64,000 bases of DNA from Sunxiuqinia indica (GTDB lineage: Bacteria; Bacteroidota; Bacteroidia; Bacteroidales; Prolixibacteraceae): assembly GCF_009847015.1 (NCBI RefSeq), contig NZ_WVEM01000008.1, positions 124,001 to 188,000 of the forward strand. Direction: 5' to 3'. Positions within the stretch are counted from its first letter, which is position 1, and the number at the start of each line of letters is the position of its first letter. Positions 20,198 through 29,990 of this stretch are shown here, one piece after another. The position numbers and the translations under genes are program-made. Under the pieces are notes generated by a model that did not search any database, was not told where the DNA came from, and saw nothing but the letters and a program-made list of their open reading frames with translations.

Positions 20198-20830
20198 ATG
20201 CTACGAGATATACGAAACAATTATCAGAAATACACGCTGGAAGAGAGCACCATTCCTGAAACCCCTATTCATTTATTTAAATTATGGCTGGACGAGGCTA
20301 TTCATAACAAAGTAAATGAACCTACAGCAATGGTTTTGGCAACCACTGTCAACGATGAACCAGATACCCGAATTGTACTTTTGAAAGAGGTTTCCAATGA
20401 CCAGTTCCTATTCTACACAAACTACAAGAGCACTAAAGCGAAACAAATTGCTGAGAACAATCATGTTGCTATAAATTTCTTTTGGGCAGAGCTTGAACGA
20501 CAAGTGCGCATAAAAGGCATCATATCAAAAACTGACGACAACCTTTCTGAAGACTATTTCAACAGTAGACCAAGAGACAGCCAGCTTGGTGCCTGGACTT
20601 CGGCGCAAAGCGAAATAATAAAAAGCAGAGACGAACTCGAACAGAAATTCAGAGATACGACAGCTCAATTTGAAGGACTTTCAATTCCGAAACCACCAAA
20701 CTGGGGAGGCTATCAGGTGAACCCAACAGAAATAGAATTTTGGCAAGGTCGCCCCGGCAGACTTCACGACCGAATTCGTTATTATAAGATCGATTCAAAC
20801 CAATGGGAATACAAGCGGTTATCGCCTTAA
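20198..20830 (+). CDS. pdxH: Pyridoxamine 5'-phosphate oxidase
   Basis: PdxH uses FMN and oxygen to convert pyridoxine or pyridoxamine 5'-phosphate to pyridoxal 5'-phosphate. The 210-residue protein has typical motifs: AMVLATTVNDEPDTRIVLLK split over about 43-62, the FMN-binding stretch YTNYKSTKAKQI, SRPRDSQLGAW, and the C-terminal WGGYQVNP, EFWQGRPGRLHDR and LSP end. A DUF72 gene follows after 39 bp and may share the transcript. Confidence 0.97.
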   Translation: MLRDIRNNYQKYTLEESTIPETPIHLFKLWLDEAIHNKVNEPTAMVLATTVNDEPDTRIVLLKEVSNDQFLFYTNYKSTKAKQIAENNHVAINFFWAELERQVRIKGIISKTDDNLSEDYFNSRPRDSQLGAWTSAQSEIIKSRDELEQKFRDTTAQFEGLSIPKPPNWGGYQVNPTEIEFWQGRPGRLHDRIRYYKIDSNQWEYKRLSP

Positions 20831-20869
20831 TTCTCTCGTTTTATTTAATTCCTTACCAACAGATAATTT

Positions 20870-21763
20870 ATGAAATTTGGAAAAGTTGATCATCCGGATC
20901 AAGTTGATTTTGCCCTACCGAAGGATCATCCGGAAACAAAAAGAGTGCTTTCAAAAAGCAAAGCAGGCCAACCGCTAAATATCTATGTGGGTTGCGCTAA
21001 ATGGAATAGGCAGGATTTAAAGAATTTTTATCCTCGCGGCACAAAAGACGAGCTGGCCTACTACTCCACTCAGTTTAATTCCATTGAGCTAAATGCGACT
21101 TTTTACCGCATGTTTGGAGCAGAGCAAATCATCAGCTGGAAAGAAAAAACTCCGGATGACTTTAAGTTCTTTCCGAAAGTCACGCAGTCGATCAGTCACA
21201 TGCGGCGACTAAACAATGTAGAGCAACTAACTGAGGAATACTGCGACAATATGGTCAACTTTGAAGAAAAGCTGGGGATGGCATTTCTTCAACTTCATAA
21301 TAATTTTGGATATAAAAACGTTGATCGCCTGAAGACATTCTTTGAAAATTTTTCAAAAGCAATCCCCTTAGCCTGCGAAGTTCGGCATCAGGAGTGGTTC
21401 AGCAACGAGCAAATTGCAAAAGACTATTTTCAACTGCTCGAAGAAAACGAAATAACCAACATTTTAGTAGATACGGCTGGTCGCAGAGATTTACTGCATA
21501 TGCGACTAACCACCCCAACTGCTTTTGTTCGATATGTTGGTTCGAATCATCCGACAAGCGATTTCTCACGATTGGATGACTGGGTAGACCGAATTGAGAA
21601 ATGGGTGAAACAAGGCCTGCAAAACATCTATTTTTTTGTGCATCAGAATCTCGAGAAAGAATCGCCCACCCTTTCTGCTCACTTCATTAAACAACTAAAC
21701 GAACGACTGGACACTGATTTAAGACTCCCCGATATTGCAAAAACAAACGGGAGCCTGCCGTAA
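20870..21763 (+). CDS. DUF72 family protein (YecE-like)
   Basis: The 297-residue protein carries the DUF72 signature: YVGCAKWNRQDLKNFYP near residue 39, YYSTQFNSIELNATFYR near 64, FKFFPKVTQSISHMRRL near 94, CEVRHQEWF and VRYVGSN. The family has a TIM-barrel fold and no agreed biochemical function. It is likely cytosolic. A 7-bp inverted repeat overlaps its stop codon but has no T tract. Confidence 0.92.
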   Translation: MKFGKVDHPDQVDFALPKDHPETKRVLSKSKAGQPLNIYVGCAKWNRQDLKNFYPRGTKDELAYYSTQFNSIELNATFYRMFGAEQIISWKEKTPDDFKFFPKVTQSISHMRRLNNVEQLTEEYCDNMVNFEEKLGMAFLQLHNNFGYKNVDRLKTFFENFSKAIPLACEVRHQEWFSNEQIAKDYFQLLEENEITNILVDTAGRRDLLHMRLTTPTAFVRYVGSNHPTSDFSRLDDWVDRIEKWVKQGLQNIYFFVHQNLEKESPTLSAHFIKQLNERLDTDLRLPDIAKTNGSLP

Positions 21764-21800
21764 CAAACTCCCGTAATATCTAATCTGAATTGATTGATTC

Positions 21801-23477
21801 TTATTTTGTCAGATCCTTCTCGATGAAACCACCCAAAGCAACGTAATCTTCATACAGCTTTTGGTATTTTTCAACGTTTTCAGGAATTGGATGATATTCC
21901 ATTTCGAAGCCGCCACCCATCTTTTTCTGAGCCTCGTTGGTTGTTGCATAAACACCTGCTGCCACCGCTGCTGCCATTGCAGTACCTAGCGCACAAGCTT
22001 GCTCCGAGCGAGCAACCTTAATTGGCATATTCAGCACATCGGCAACAATTTGCATCACCAATTTCGATTTTTTAGCAACGCCGCCCAGTGCAATCACACC
22101 GTCAATACGTATACCTTCATTTAGAAAACGATCTACTATGGCTTTTGAACCAAAAGCAGTAGCCTCAACCAAAGCACGGAAAATTCGCGGTGCATCAGTT
22201 CCTAAACTTAAGCCGGCAATAGCCCCCTTCAGGTTTTGATTGGCATCCGGAGTACGTCGTCCATTCATCCAATCGATAGCCAGTACACTACTTTCACCAA
22301 TGGCCAATTTTTCAGCTTCAACAGTTAATTCTGCAATCATTTTATCCGAAAGCTCTTCAATCAACGCCTGACGCTGCTCTTCGCTTACTAAATCGGTTTT
22401 CGAAAGAATTTGCGCTGCCGGCCACATCAACACCCGTTTAAACCACGCATAAATATCGCCAAAAGCAGATTGTCCAGCTTCCATTCCCAGCATCCCCGGC
22501 ATGATTGAACCATCAACCTGACCGCAAATACCTGAAACCAACTTATCGCCAACCTCTTCCATTGGAGCAACCAACATATCACAAGTTGAAGTTCCCATCA
22601 CTTTACTCAAGTGATAAGGTTCAATTTCGGCACCAATAGCTCCCATGTGAGCATCGAAAGCACCAACGCCGATTACCACATCTGTTGAAAGGCCTAGTTT
22701 CTCGGCCCATTCGCTTGACAAGTTACCAACTGCCACATCGCAAGTAAATGTTTCTTTGTACAGCCGATCGCGCAAACCACCCAACATTGGATCCAGAGCC
22801 GTTAAAAACTCATCAGAAGGAAGTCCGCCAAAAGCCTCGTGCCACATTGCTTTATGTCCGGCAGCACAACGACTCCTCTTGAGTGTTTTTGGGCGAGTAT
22901 TCCCAACCAAAACAGCAGGAATCCAGTCGCAATGTTCCACCCACGAATTTGCTGCCCGATAAACAGCAGCGTCATCACGAGAAACTTTCAACAACTTGGC
23001 CCAAAACCATTCTGATGAATAAATTCCACCTTCGTATTTTGTAAAATCAATTTCCCATTTGCGAGCCAAGTCGTTAATTTCGTCGGCTTCTTTCACAGCA
23101 GTATGGTCTTTCCAAAGTACGAACATCGCATTCGGATTTTCCTCATATCCCGGAGTCAACGACAAAGGCGTTCCTTTTTCATCAACGGCAACCGGAGTTG
23201 AACCAGTTGTATCAACTGAAATACCAACTACATTTTCAGCCACTCCGGCCGGAGCTTCTTTTAAAGCTTCAACAATCGTGTATTCCAATCCTTCCAAATA
23301 ATCCAAAGGATGTTGGCGAAATTGGTTTCTTGCCGGATCGCAGTACATTCCTTTTTTCCAACGTGGATATTCGAATACCACACTGGCTATTTCTTCGCCC
23401 GTGTCGACATTTACAATCAGTGAACGAACGGAGTCTGATCCGTAATCGAGCCCAATTGTATATTTTGTTTGAGTCAT
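21801..23477 (-). CDS. araB: Ribulokinase
   Basis: AraB phosphorylates L-ribulose to L-ribulose 5-phosphate. From the ATG at 23477 (MTQTKYTIGLDYGSDS) it is 558 residues, an FGGY carbohydrate kinase with N-terminal GLDYGSDSVRSL, CDPARNQFRQHPLDYLEG, the central MGTSTCDML and the C-terminal ALGGVAKKSKLVMQIVADVL. The longer frame to 23534 would overlap araD and adds no family sequence. It is the last gene of the arabinose operon, 25 bp after araD. Confidence 0.96.
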   Translation of the reverse strand: MTQTKYTIGLDYGSDSVRSLIVNVDTGEEIASVVFEYPRWKKGMYCDPARNQFRQHPLDYLEGLEYTIVEALKEAPAGVAENVVGISVDTTGSTPVAVDEKGTPLSLTPGYEENPNAMFVLWKDHTAVKEADEINDLARKWEIDFTKYEGGIYSSEWFWAKLLKVSRDDAAVYRAANSWVEHCDWIPAVLVGNTRPKTLKRSRCAAGHKAMWHEAFGGLPSDEFLTALDPMLGGLRDRLYKETFTCDVAVGNLSSEWAEKLGLSTDVVIGVGAFDAHMGAIGAEIEPYHLSKVMGTSTCDMLVAPMEEVGDKLVSGICGQVDGSIMPGMLGMEAGQSAFGDIYAWFKRVLMWPAAQILSKTDLVSEEQRQALIEELSDKMIAELTVEAEKLAIGESSVLAIDWMNGRRTPDANQNLKGAIAGLSLGTDAPRIFRALVEATAFGSKAIVDRFLNEGIRIDGVIALGGVAKKSKLVMQIVADVLNMPIKVARSEQACALGTAMAAAVAAGVYATTNEAQKKMGGGFEMEYHPIPENVEKYQKLYEDYVALGGFIEKDLTK

Positions 23478-23502
23478 TTTAATTTGATTTTTTTTTGTTT
23501 TA

Positions 23503-24189
23503 CTACTTCTGACCGTAATAAGCGTCTTTACCATGCTTGCGCAAAAAGTGCTTGTCTAATAAAGTCTGTGACATTTCAGTTTCAGCATTTAACTGAAATG
23601 AGCGGAATGTCATTTTCGCAACTTCCTCTAAAACCACGGCATTATGCACCGCATTATGTGCATCAGTTCCCCAATTAAACGGGGCATGATTGTTTACCAA
23701 AACCCCGGGCATAAAATCAGGATTCAGATCTTTGAAACATTCTACAATTACGTTTCCTGTTTCCAGTTCATAATCAGTTTCAATTTCAGCATCCGTCATT
23801 TTACGGGTGCATGGTATTTCGCCATAAAAATAATCGGCATGCGTTGTTCCGACAGCAGGAATCGACTTCCCAGCTTGTGCCCAGCTGGTAGCCCACTCGG
23901 AATGAGTATGAACAACCCCTCCAATATTTTTGAAGTTGCGGTATAAAACTAAATGAGTTGCAGTATCCGAAGATGGTTTGTATTGTCCTTCAACAATATT
24001 TCCATCCAAGTCGAGCACCACCATATCAGCAGGTTTCATACCGTCATACGAAACACCGCTGGGTTTGATTACAACTAATCCTTTTTCTCGGTCAATGCCA
24101 CTCACATTCCCCCAGGTGAATACAACTAAACCGTATTCCACGAGGTCGAGATTGGCTTGACAAACCTGTTCTTTTAATTCTTCTAACAT
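23503..24189 (-). CDS. araD: L-ribulose-5-phosphate 4-epimerase
   Basis: AraD converts L-ribulose 5-phosphate to D-xylulose 5-phosphate, feeding the pentose phosphate pathway. From the ATG at 24189 (MLEELKEQV) it is 228 residues of the class II aldolase/AraD family: [29 protein letters not shown], and the metal ligands in [11 protein letters not shown] and [10 protein letters not shown]. The start at 24225 would overlap the symporter gene. It sits 10 bp downstream of that gene. Confidence 0.96.
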   Translation of the reverse strand: MLEELKEQVCQANLDLVEYGLVVFTWGNVSGIDREKGLVVIKPSGVSYDGMKPADMVVLDLDGNIVEGQYKPSSDTATHLVLYRNFKNIGGVVHTHSEWATSWAQAGKSIPAVGTTHADYFYGEIPCTRKMTDAEIETDYELETGNVIVECFKDLNPDFMPGVLVNNHAPFNWGTDAHNAVHNAVVLEEVAKMTFRSFQLNAETEMSQTLLDKHFLRKHGKDAYYGQK

Positions 24190-24199
24190 TTCTAATTTT

Positions 24200-25930
24200 T
24201 TACCAGAAATAAATATAAAACACAACAGTTAATCCAATAATAATTGCGGAGTGGATAACATCCCAATGATTCCAACTCTTTCGAGTTGCAGCTTTATCTT
24301 CTTCAGACGCTGATGAGAATGTCAGTCCATTGAGCTGCTCGGCAGATGCCGCTTTTGTAAATTTACTTACAACCAGAACAACTGCCATACTGAACACAAG
24401 CATACCTCCACTAAAGAACAACCAGTTTACATCATAAAACAAAGTGTAAAAGAAATTATTTACTCCTGTTTCAGTGGCCCAAAGTTTTACATCTTCATAG
24501 CCGGCACTTCCTGCCATACTTGTATACATCACTTTCGCCCCAAGACGCAATACACCAATAATAAATCCGGAAATCATTCCCCACATACCTCCTTTTGGTG
24601 TTGGCTTAGATGACACAACTCCCAACAAAAATGCCGCTGCAATACCCGGAGCTAAAACGGATTGAACATCTTGAAGATACGTATACAATACATCTCCAAT
24701 GTTACGCATAATAGGAATCCAGAGAATACCTAAAATAACAATTACAACAGTTGCAATACGCCCTACTTGAAGCAATCTATTTTCACTTGTATTGGGTCGG
24801 TATTTCTTATAAAAGTCAATTGTAAACAACATGGCCGACGAGTTAAACAATGAAGCCAGAGAGCTCATCAAAGCAGCCAAAATACCACAAACAACAAGAC
24901 CTTTAACGCCTGCAGGTAATAGCTTTGCAACTAAGGTTGGGAATGCTGCATCGGCATTTGGCATGCCATTTTCCAGCAATGGTAAAAATCCACCTTGTCC
25001 CAGATATTTTTGATGCAAGGCAAAAGCAATCATCCCCGGAATCATGAACAAGAATACCGGAGTAAGCTTCAGGTAAGCACCAAAAATGGTCCCCCGGCGT
25101 GCTTCCCTTTCATTTTTACCCGAAAGCACACGTTGTACAATAAACTGATCGGTACACCAGTACCAAAAACCAATAACCGCAGAGCCGATAAATACACCAA
25201 GCCATGGGAAGTCCGAGTCTCGATTACTGCGTATCAAATTAACCATACTATCACCATGTTCATTCACAGGAACAGCACTTGTAATGCGCATCATTTCATC
25301 CCATCCCCCCAGCTCTTTCAAGCCGAGTACAACAATAATAATTGAACCTAACAGCAAAATAGGAGTTTGCAGAACCGAGGTATACAACACTGATTTCATT
25401 CCACCAATTACCGTATAAACAGCTGTTAGCAATACCAAACCAACTGCAGAAATCCAAAAGAAGTCGATTCCCCACATGGTTTCAATACCAAACACTTGCT
25501 GAAAGACCAGCCCTCCGGCATAGACCGTAACAGCAACTTTAGTTAAGACGTAGCTAACCAAGGAAATCAACGACAATATTGTTCTGGACTCTTTATTATA
25601 GCGTCGTTCGAGGAACTCAGGCATGGTTGAAACCATACTTCGAGAGTAAAAAGGAACGAATACCCATCCAAGGATAAGAATCATCCATCCTTGAATTTCC
25701 CAGTGTGCCATTGCCATACCACTGGAAGCTCCTGCTCCAGCCAATCCAATTAAGTGTTCTGATCCGATATTGGATGCAAAAATGGATGCTCCAATGGCAA
25801 TCCATGAGGCATCACGACCAGCAAGGAAATAATCTCCTGAGGTTTCTTCCTTTTGCCTAAACACCCACACAATAATACCAATTAGGGCGAGCGCAAAAAT
25901 TCCGATTACGATCCAGTCAAGTAAACCCAT
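24200..25930 (-). CDS. Sodium:solute symporter, probably for L-arabinose
   Basis: The 576-residue SSS-family membrane protein has about 14 predicted transmembrane helices, with family features including [19 protein letters not shown] near residue 31, EFLERRYN near 105 and [17 protein letters not shown] near 257. SGLT-type proteins import sugars with sodium. Its position between araA and araD makes L-arabinose the likely substrate, but specificity cannot be read from the sequence. Confidence 0.9.
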   Translation of the reverse strand: MGLLDWIVIGIFALALIGIIVWVFRQKEETSGDYFLAGRDASWIAIGASIFASNIGSEHLIGLAGAGASSGMAMAHWEIQGWMILILGWVFVPFYSRSMVSTMPEFLERRYNKESRTILSLISLVSYVLTKVAVTVYAGGLVFQQVFGIETMWGIDFFWISAVGLVLLTAVYTVIGGMKSVLYTSVLQTPILLLGSIIIVVLGLKELGGWDEMMRITSAVPVNEHGDSMVNLIRSNRDSDFPWLGVFIGSAVIGFWYWCTDQFIVQRVLSGKNEREARRGTIFGAYLKLTPVFLFMIPGMIAFALHQKYLGQGGFLPLLENGMPNADAAFPTLVAKLLPAGVKGLVVCGILAALMSSLASLFNSSAMLFTIDFYKKYRPNTSENRLLQVGRIATVVIVILGILWIPIMRNIGDVLYTYLQDVQSVLAPGIAAAFLLGVVSSKPTPKGGMWGMISGFIIGVLRLGAKVMYTSMAGSAGYEDVKLWATETGVNNFFYTLFYDVNWLFFSGGMLVFSMAVVLVVSKFTKAASAEQLNGLTFSSASEEDKAATRKSWNHWDVIHSAIIIGLTVVFYIYFW

Positions 25931-25973
25931 TAGCGATAGTTTTTAGTTTATGTTTATTAGTTTTATTGAATCC

Positions 25974-27464
25974 TTATAGTCCTTTGGAAAGATGATAATA
26001 CAAGTCATTCCACTTCAACTCTTTTTTGAATTCTGAAATTTTAGTATCCTCATCAATTACAATCATCTCAAGATCGAGCATATCACCCAGATCTTCCAGA
26101 AATTCTTTGTTTAGAGCCATGCTGAAACTTGTATGGTGAGCTCCTCCACCCAGGATCCAGGCAGCAGCGCCGACTTCAAGATTTGGCATTGGCACCCACA
26201 ACGCACAAGCGACCGGTAATTTCGGAAGGGCTTTTGGTGTCATACATTTTACTGGATTAAGAATTAAACGCATCCGTCCGCCCATATCAACCAAGGTTGC
26301 ATTTACACCGTCACCTTCGGGTGCATTAAACACCAAACGAGCAGGAGCATCTTTGCCACCAATTCCCAATGGATGTACCTCAATCTTAGGTTTAGCTTCA
26401 GCAATCGAAGGACAAATTTCCAACATGTGTGCACTCAATACCGCTGGCTGTACCGGGTCTAAATGGTAAGTATAGTCTTCCATAAACGAACATCCACCTT
26501 CCAAACCTTGCGACATCACTTTCATAATACGTACCAAGCCTGATTGTTTCCAATCGCCTTCAGCACCAAACCCATAACCCTGAGCCATCATACGCTGACT
26601 TGCCAAGCCCGGAAGTTGTTTCATGCCAGTAAGATCTTCGAAGTTTGTGGTAAAAGCGTTGTAGCCATGCTTATCCAAAAACTTTTTCATTCCAAGCTCA
26701 ATTTTCGCTTGGTAACGAATATTTTCATTTGATTTATCCTCTAATTGATATTCTGCTGCATACACTTCCATTAAATCATCAACCTCTTTTTCCGAGATGG
26801 TGTCCATACTAGCAACTAACTCTCCAACGCCATGTGCATTAACCTGCCATCCGAGAACTCGTTGTGCTTCAACTTTATCACCCTCGGTAACAGCAACATA
26901 ACGCATATTATCACCAAAACGACAAATTTTCAAGTTTTTAGATTCATTATTACCGACTGCGGCACGCGCCCAAATTCCAACCTTTTGTTGAACGTTTTCA
27001 TCTTCCCAATAACCAACTACCACTTTACGATTTTTGCGCATGCGCGAGCAAATGAAGCCAAACTCACGGTCGCCATGTGCCGACTGGTTTAGATTCATGA
27101 AATCCATATCAATGGTATCCCAAGGAATGTCACGGTTAAACTGAGTATGAAGGTGTAAAAATGGTTTATTTAAAACGCTTAGCCCTTGAATCCACATTTT
27201 AGCTGGTGAAAATGTGTGCATCCAAGTGATGATACCGATACAGTTTTCATTTGTGTTAGCCGCCTGGCAGCAATTATAAATTTCTTCGGGAGTTTTAACT
27301 ACAGGCTTGAACACAACTTTTACTGGTATTGACGGAGACGCATCAAAAGCTTTAGCGATTTTTTCTGAATGACTATCAACTTGCTTGAGAGTTTCTTCGC
27401 CGTATAGGTTTTGACTACCTGTAATAAACCAAACTTCGTAGGATTTTAAATCTTTCGTTTTCAT
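25974..27464 (-). CDS. araA: L-arabinose isomerase
   Basis: AraA isomerises L-arabinose to L-ribulose using a divalent metal. The 496-residue length is normal. Family stretches include EVWFITGSQNLYGEETLKQV split over 11-30, WMHTFSPAKMWI, HTQFNRDIPWD, GAEGDWKQSG, GGCSFMEDYTYH with metal-binding residues, and GGGAHHTSFS near the end. It is the second gene of the operon, 22 bp after araR. Confidence 0.97.
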   Translation of the reverse strand: MKTKDLKSYEVWFITGSQNLYGEETLKQVDSHSEKIAKAFDASPSIPVKVVFKPVVKTPEEIYNCCQAANTNENCIGIITWMHTFSPAKMWIQGLSVLNKPFLHLHTQFNRDIPWDTIDMDFMNLNQSAHGDREFGFICSRMRKNRKVVVGYWEDENVQQKVGIWARAAVGNNESKNLKICRFGDNMRYVAVTEGDKVEAQRVLGWQVNAHGVGELVASMDTISEKEVDDLMEVYAAEYQLEDKSNENIRYQAKIELGMKKFLDKHGYNAFTTNFEDLTGMKQLPGLASQRMMAQGYGFGAEGDWKQSGLVRIMKVMSQGLEGGCSFMEDYTYHLDPVQPAVLSAHMLEICPSIAEAKPKIEVHPLGIGGKDAPARLVFNAPEGDGVNATLVDMGGRMRLILNPVKCMTPKALPKLPVACALWVPMPNLEVGAAAWILGGGAHHTSFSMALNKEFLEDLGDMLDLEMIVIDEDTKISEFKKELKWNDLYYHLSKGL

Positions 27465-27486
27465 CTTGTTAAATAATTTATTTTTG

Positions 27487-28194
27487 TTAGATTTTTATAA
27501 TTTGACCAATTTCCTTTGCGTTAATATCTTCTGCCTGATAACAGTAATAATAGGCTCCTTTTTTCGATTCGCTGGAATCCTTTTTGTTTAGTCTTTTCAA
27601 AATCCCAAGTGACAAAATCTTCTTTCTGAAATTGCCGGGATCAAATTCCCGTTGAAAAATAGCTTCATATAGCCCTCTTAACTGGGTAAGAGTGAACATT
27701 TCGGGCAGCAACTCTGTACCAACAAGTCCATGTCCGGCCTTAAATTGGAGTTTAGAAAGAGCCCTTGCAACCATTTCATTGTGGTCGAAAATTAAGTCCG
27801 GCATTTTGGCCAGTGAATACCAGGTAGCACCATGTTCTTTTAAGAGATTTTCGTCGTACCGATCAAGACGGACCAACGCGTAATACGCCAAACTGATCAC
27901 CCTTGCCGATTTTTCACGATTTGGATCAGCGAAGGCTGCTACTTGTTCCATAAAAATATCATCTAATCCCGTGGTCTTTTTCAATATTCGCTCTGCCGCC
28001 TGATCCGACGATTCATCATTCTGAACAAACCCCCCCGGCAATGACCAATTTCCCTTTGACGGCTCAAAACTACGGGGGTATAATAGTAACTTCAACTCGC
28101 CGCTGTCATAACCAAAAATCACGCAGTCAACTGCAACATAATGCCTTGGATGCTCTCCATATAATTCTGACAAAAATTCTTTTGATCGTTTCAT
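27487..28194 (-). CDS. araR: AraR-type Nudix-related transcriptional regulator of arabinose use
   Basis: The 235-residue protein has an N-terminal Nudix-like domain (about 15-150) and a C-terminal winged helix (about 155-235, LTQLRGLYEAIFQREFDPGN split, FRKKILSLGILKRL), as in NrtR/AraR regulators. The Nudix box reads GGFVQNDESSDQAAERILKK. The catalytic REUxEE acidic residues are replaced (RILKKT), so it should bind a ligand rather than hydrolyse it. AraR of Bacteroides, a member of this group, responds to L-arabinose and controls arabinose genes. Here it is the first gene of the ara operon, so it probably autoregulates. Confidence 0.9.
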   Translation of the reverse strand: MKRSKEFLSELYGEHPRHYVAVDCVIFGYDSGELKLLLYPRSFEPSKGNWSLPGGFVQNDESSDQAAERILKKTTGLDDIFMEQVAAFADPNREKSARVISLAYYALVRLDRYDENLLKEHGATWYSLAKMPDLIFDHNEMVARALSKLQFKAGHGLVGTELLPEMFTLTQLRGLYEAIFQREFDPGNFRKKILSLGILKRLNKKDSSESKKGAYYYCYQAEDINAKEIGQIIKI

Positions 28195-28255
28195 CTGATT
28201 ATAATCGTTTGCTTTTTATTAGGGATCATATGAACCTCGCATATAATCATCCTCC

Positions 28256-28362
28256 GTTATATAAGAACTTTTACATGCTTGTTTCATGTGGTCAAAACTA
28301 TAAAAAGTATTTTTTACCTTTATTAAATTTCGTTGCTTTTTTCACATAAATGTTCTATAACA
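28256..28362. promoter_or_regulatory. Candidate AraR operator half-sites upstream of the ara operon
   Basis: Two short near-palindromes lie upstream of araR: GTTATATAAGAAC at 28256-28268 and TGTTCTATAACA at 28351-28362. Both pair GTT/AAC ends around an AT-rich centre and bracket the candidate -7 box. They are plausible regulator sites by position only; I cannot match them to a trusted AraR motif. Confidence 0.3.
28293..28300 (-). promoter_or_regulatory. Candidate -7 promoter element of the ara operon
   Basis: On the minus strand this reads TAGTTTTG, matching TAnnTTTG, about 100 bp upstream of the araR start. A -33 element is not obvious. Confidence 0.4.
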
Positions 28363-28782
28363 CATATACTAAAAACGATTGAAAAACAAATTACTTACGA
28401 AAAGAATGCATGAGAAGAAAGAGTAAAAACAGCAGTATCCAAATGTGATCCAAGATCGCCCAGCATACAATTTCACACGGAACAACACCCTCGACCCGAT
28501 AGCACGAAATACGGTTCAATTATACGCCATAAAAGAGGTTTATGCGGAGCTCTTTGCAGAACTCCCACGTTTCAAATCACCCCAAGGAGTCACCAGTCTT
28601 TCCAAGCAAAGTTCAATAGATTCCTACGGTACTCAACACACAGGAGTTATAGAACGAGTATGCGTCATTTAAATCAATTATTTTGTACTATCGTAACGTA
28701 TAACCCGGAAATGTCTCCATCATGATTCCATTTTAGAAGATCTAGCAACATCGGCTAGCTGTAAGTGGCTAGTTATGAAAAT

Positions 28783-28812
28783 AAAAAAAAGGAGCCGATT
28801 TCTCAACTCCTT
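28783..28812 (-). terminator. Terminator of the tRNA-Leu gene
   Basis: On the minus strand AAGGAG and CTCCTT form a 6-bp stem with a 12-nt loop, followed by a run of T. It starts 3 nt after the mature tRNA end. From 28363 to 28782 upstream of the ara operon I see no convincing gene; a 75-codon GTG-start frame there is probably chance. Confidence 0.65.
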
Positions 28813-28814
28813 AG

Positions 28815-28900
28815 TGCCCAGAACAAGACTCGAACTTGCACGACCATAATCGGTCACCAGCCCCTCAAGCTGGCGTGTCTACCAATTTCACCATCTGGGC
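28815..28900 (-). tRNA. tRNA-Leu (anticodon GAG)
   Basis: The minus strand folds into an 86-nt tRNA with a long variable arm, as expected for leucine. The acceptor stem is GCCCAGA/TCTGGGC with discriminator A, and the T loop is TTCGAGT. The anticodon stem CCAGC/GCTGG holds loop TTGAGGG, anticodon GAG, which reads CUC/CUU codons. The CCA end is not encoded. Confidence 0.95.
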
Positions 28901-28975
28901 ATTAAAAATGGAACCTGAACAAATTGGAACTTAATCAACCTGGCGTGTTCTGTTTTTAAGCGTTGCAAATATAAA

Positions 28976-28983
28976 AAAAATGT
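28976..28983 (-). promoter_or_regulatory. Candidate -7 promoter element of tRNA-Leu
   Basis: The minus strand reads TATATTTG, an exact TAnnTTTG match, 75 bp upstream of the tRNA. That implies a 5' leader of about 65-70 nt. Confidence 0.5.
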
Positions 28984-29143
28984 TATTCTCACCTTTATTT
29001 TTAATTGGATTTATTCACTTTAAAACGACATCAAATTTCAATAGCGTTTCGTTATAAGTTGACCATATTCAACCTATTATACGTTGACGCTTCAAGAGAC
29101 TGCAGATTATTTTTTTCAAACAGCCTGATTTATAGACTCTTTG

Positions 29144-29507
29144 TCAAATATGTTTATGCTTAATATTTACGAGATTTCGCAAATCAATTGTTTCAGTTTT
29201 CTTTTTCTTTTCGCGTTCCCAGAACCTGTGATGTGCGATCACTTTTACAAATTCACCAAGCGAAGCATCAATAAAAATACCTGGCTTCATTTCTTCTTTT
29301 TTTGACTGAAGTGAACCCATCAATTTCCATCAGCCAATCGACTCCCCCACCCTACACAGCAATGGCTTTGCAATGTTGATATGCCTCTGTTATAAATTCA
29401 ACTGCCTTCTACTCTCCCATCAATGTGGAGCAGCTTTTTTTTGCCAGCTAGAATAAAAACCGCATCAAATAAAACTGACGCTACAGTAAGCAGACTTTTA
29501 TTAACCT
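29144..29507 (-). pseudogene. Remnant of a large-subunit (KatE-type) catalase, C-terminal part
   Basis: Translating the minus strand in pieces gives a recognisable catalase HPII-type C-terminal domain: SLLTVASVLFDAVFILAG near 29500-29445, then in another frame EFITEAYQHCKAIAV followed by an in-frame TAG and GGGVDWLMEIDG, then in a third frame MKPGIFIDASLGEFVKVIAH and HRFWERE ending at TGA 29144. At least two frameshifts and one stop make it non-functional. Everything upstream of the C-terminal domain, including the heme domain, is gone. It directly follows the hemerythrin-like gene, probably an old oxidative-stress neighbour. The rest of 28901-29143 holds only the tRNA promoter. Confidence 0.8.
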
Positions 29508-29987
29508 TTACTTTTTAGCCTTCGGTTTTTCCAGTTCTTTTACTGGTTTGGTTTCCAATACAGCTGAAAGTCGCTGCTTTTTCAGTTCAATAAATTGAGT
29601 TCCCAAATCGGTTAGCTCCTTTTCGCTCAAAGCTTTTTCAGCTTCAGGAAACAAATCCTCTTCCTCTTCTTCCAAATGGTGGTCGAGTATTTCATCAAAA
29701 ACCTTAAATTTAATCATCCAGCGTTGGTTGTCTTTCGGAAAATCAGCAAGGCCAAGCAGTGCCTGATTTAAAACGACATGCTCTTCCTGCGATTCGAGCG
29801 ATTCATCTTTTATATCTTTCTTGGAGTGTAATTTACTAAGCAACAGATCTTCCTCCAATTCATGATGAATGTCGAGGTGCTTTTTTAAGAAGATAAATTT
29901 GCTTGCATCCTTTTCTATTTCTTTAACCAATTTTCGCATTTCATTGTGATGATCAATCAATGCTTCAGTAATTTTTTTTGCTTTCAT
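29508..29987 (-). CDS. Hemerythrin-like HHE-domain protein
   Basis: The 159-residue protein is an all-helical HHE cation-binding protein. Likely iron ligands are in DHHNEMRKL (12-20), HLDIHHELEED (37-47), EEHVVL (near 69) and DHHLEEEEEDLFPEAE (near 101). Such proteins bind a di-iron centre and are tied to oxygen, nitric oxide or peroxide stress. The Lys/Pro-rich C-terminus (KPVKELEKPKAKK) is likely disordered. It follows the lipoprotein gene by 3 bp and precedes the catalase remnant. Confidence 0.85.
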   Translation of the reverse strand: MKAKKITEALIDHHNEMRKLVKEIEKDASKFIFLKKHLDIHHELEEDLLLSKLHSKKDIKDESLESQEEHVVLNQALLGLADFPKDNQRWMIKFKVFDEILDHHLEEEEEDLFPEAEKALSEKELTDLGTQFIELKKQRLSAVLETKPVKELEKPKAKK

Positions 29988-29990
29988 ATT

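Noticed and set aside
21753-21774. Inverted repeat at the end of the DUF72 gene as a terminator
   Set aside because: It has only about 7 bp of stem, overlaps the stop codon and has no T tract.
28445-28672. 75-codon GTG-start frame upstream of tRNA-Leu
   Set aside because: The composition is not protein-like, there is no recognisable domain, ribosome binding site or partner, and it lies in an otherwise non-coding gap.
28930-28965. tRNA-like fragment (ACACGCCAGGTTGA) in the tRNA-Leu leader
   Set aside because: The resemblance to the tRNA-Leu anticodon arm is 13 of 14 bases over a short stretch, with no further folding; probably coincidence or an old scar.
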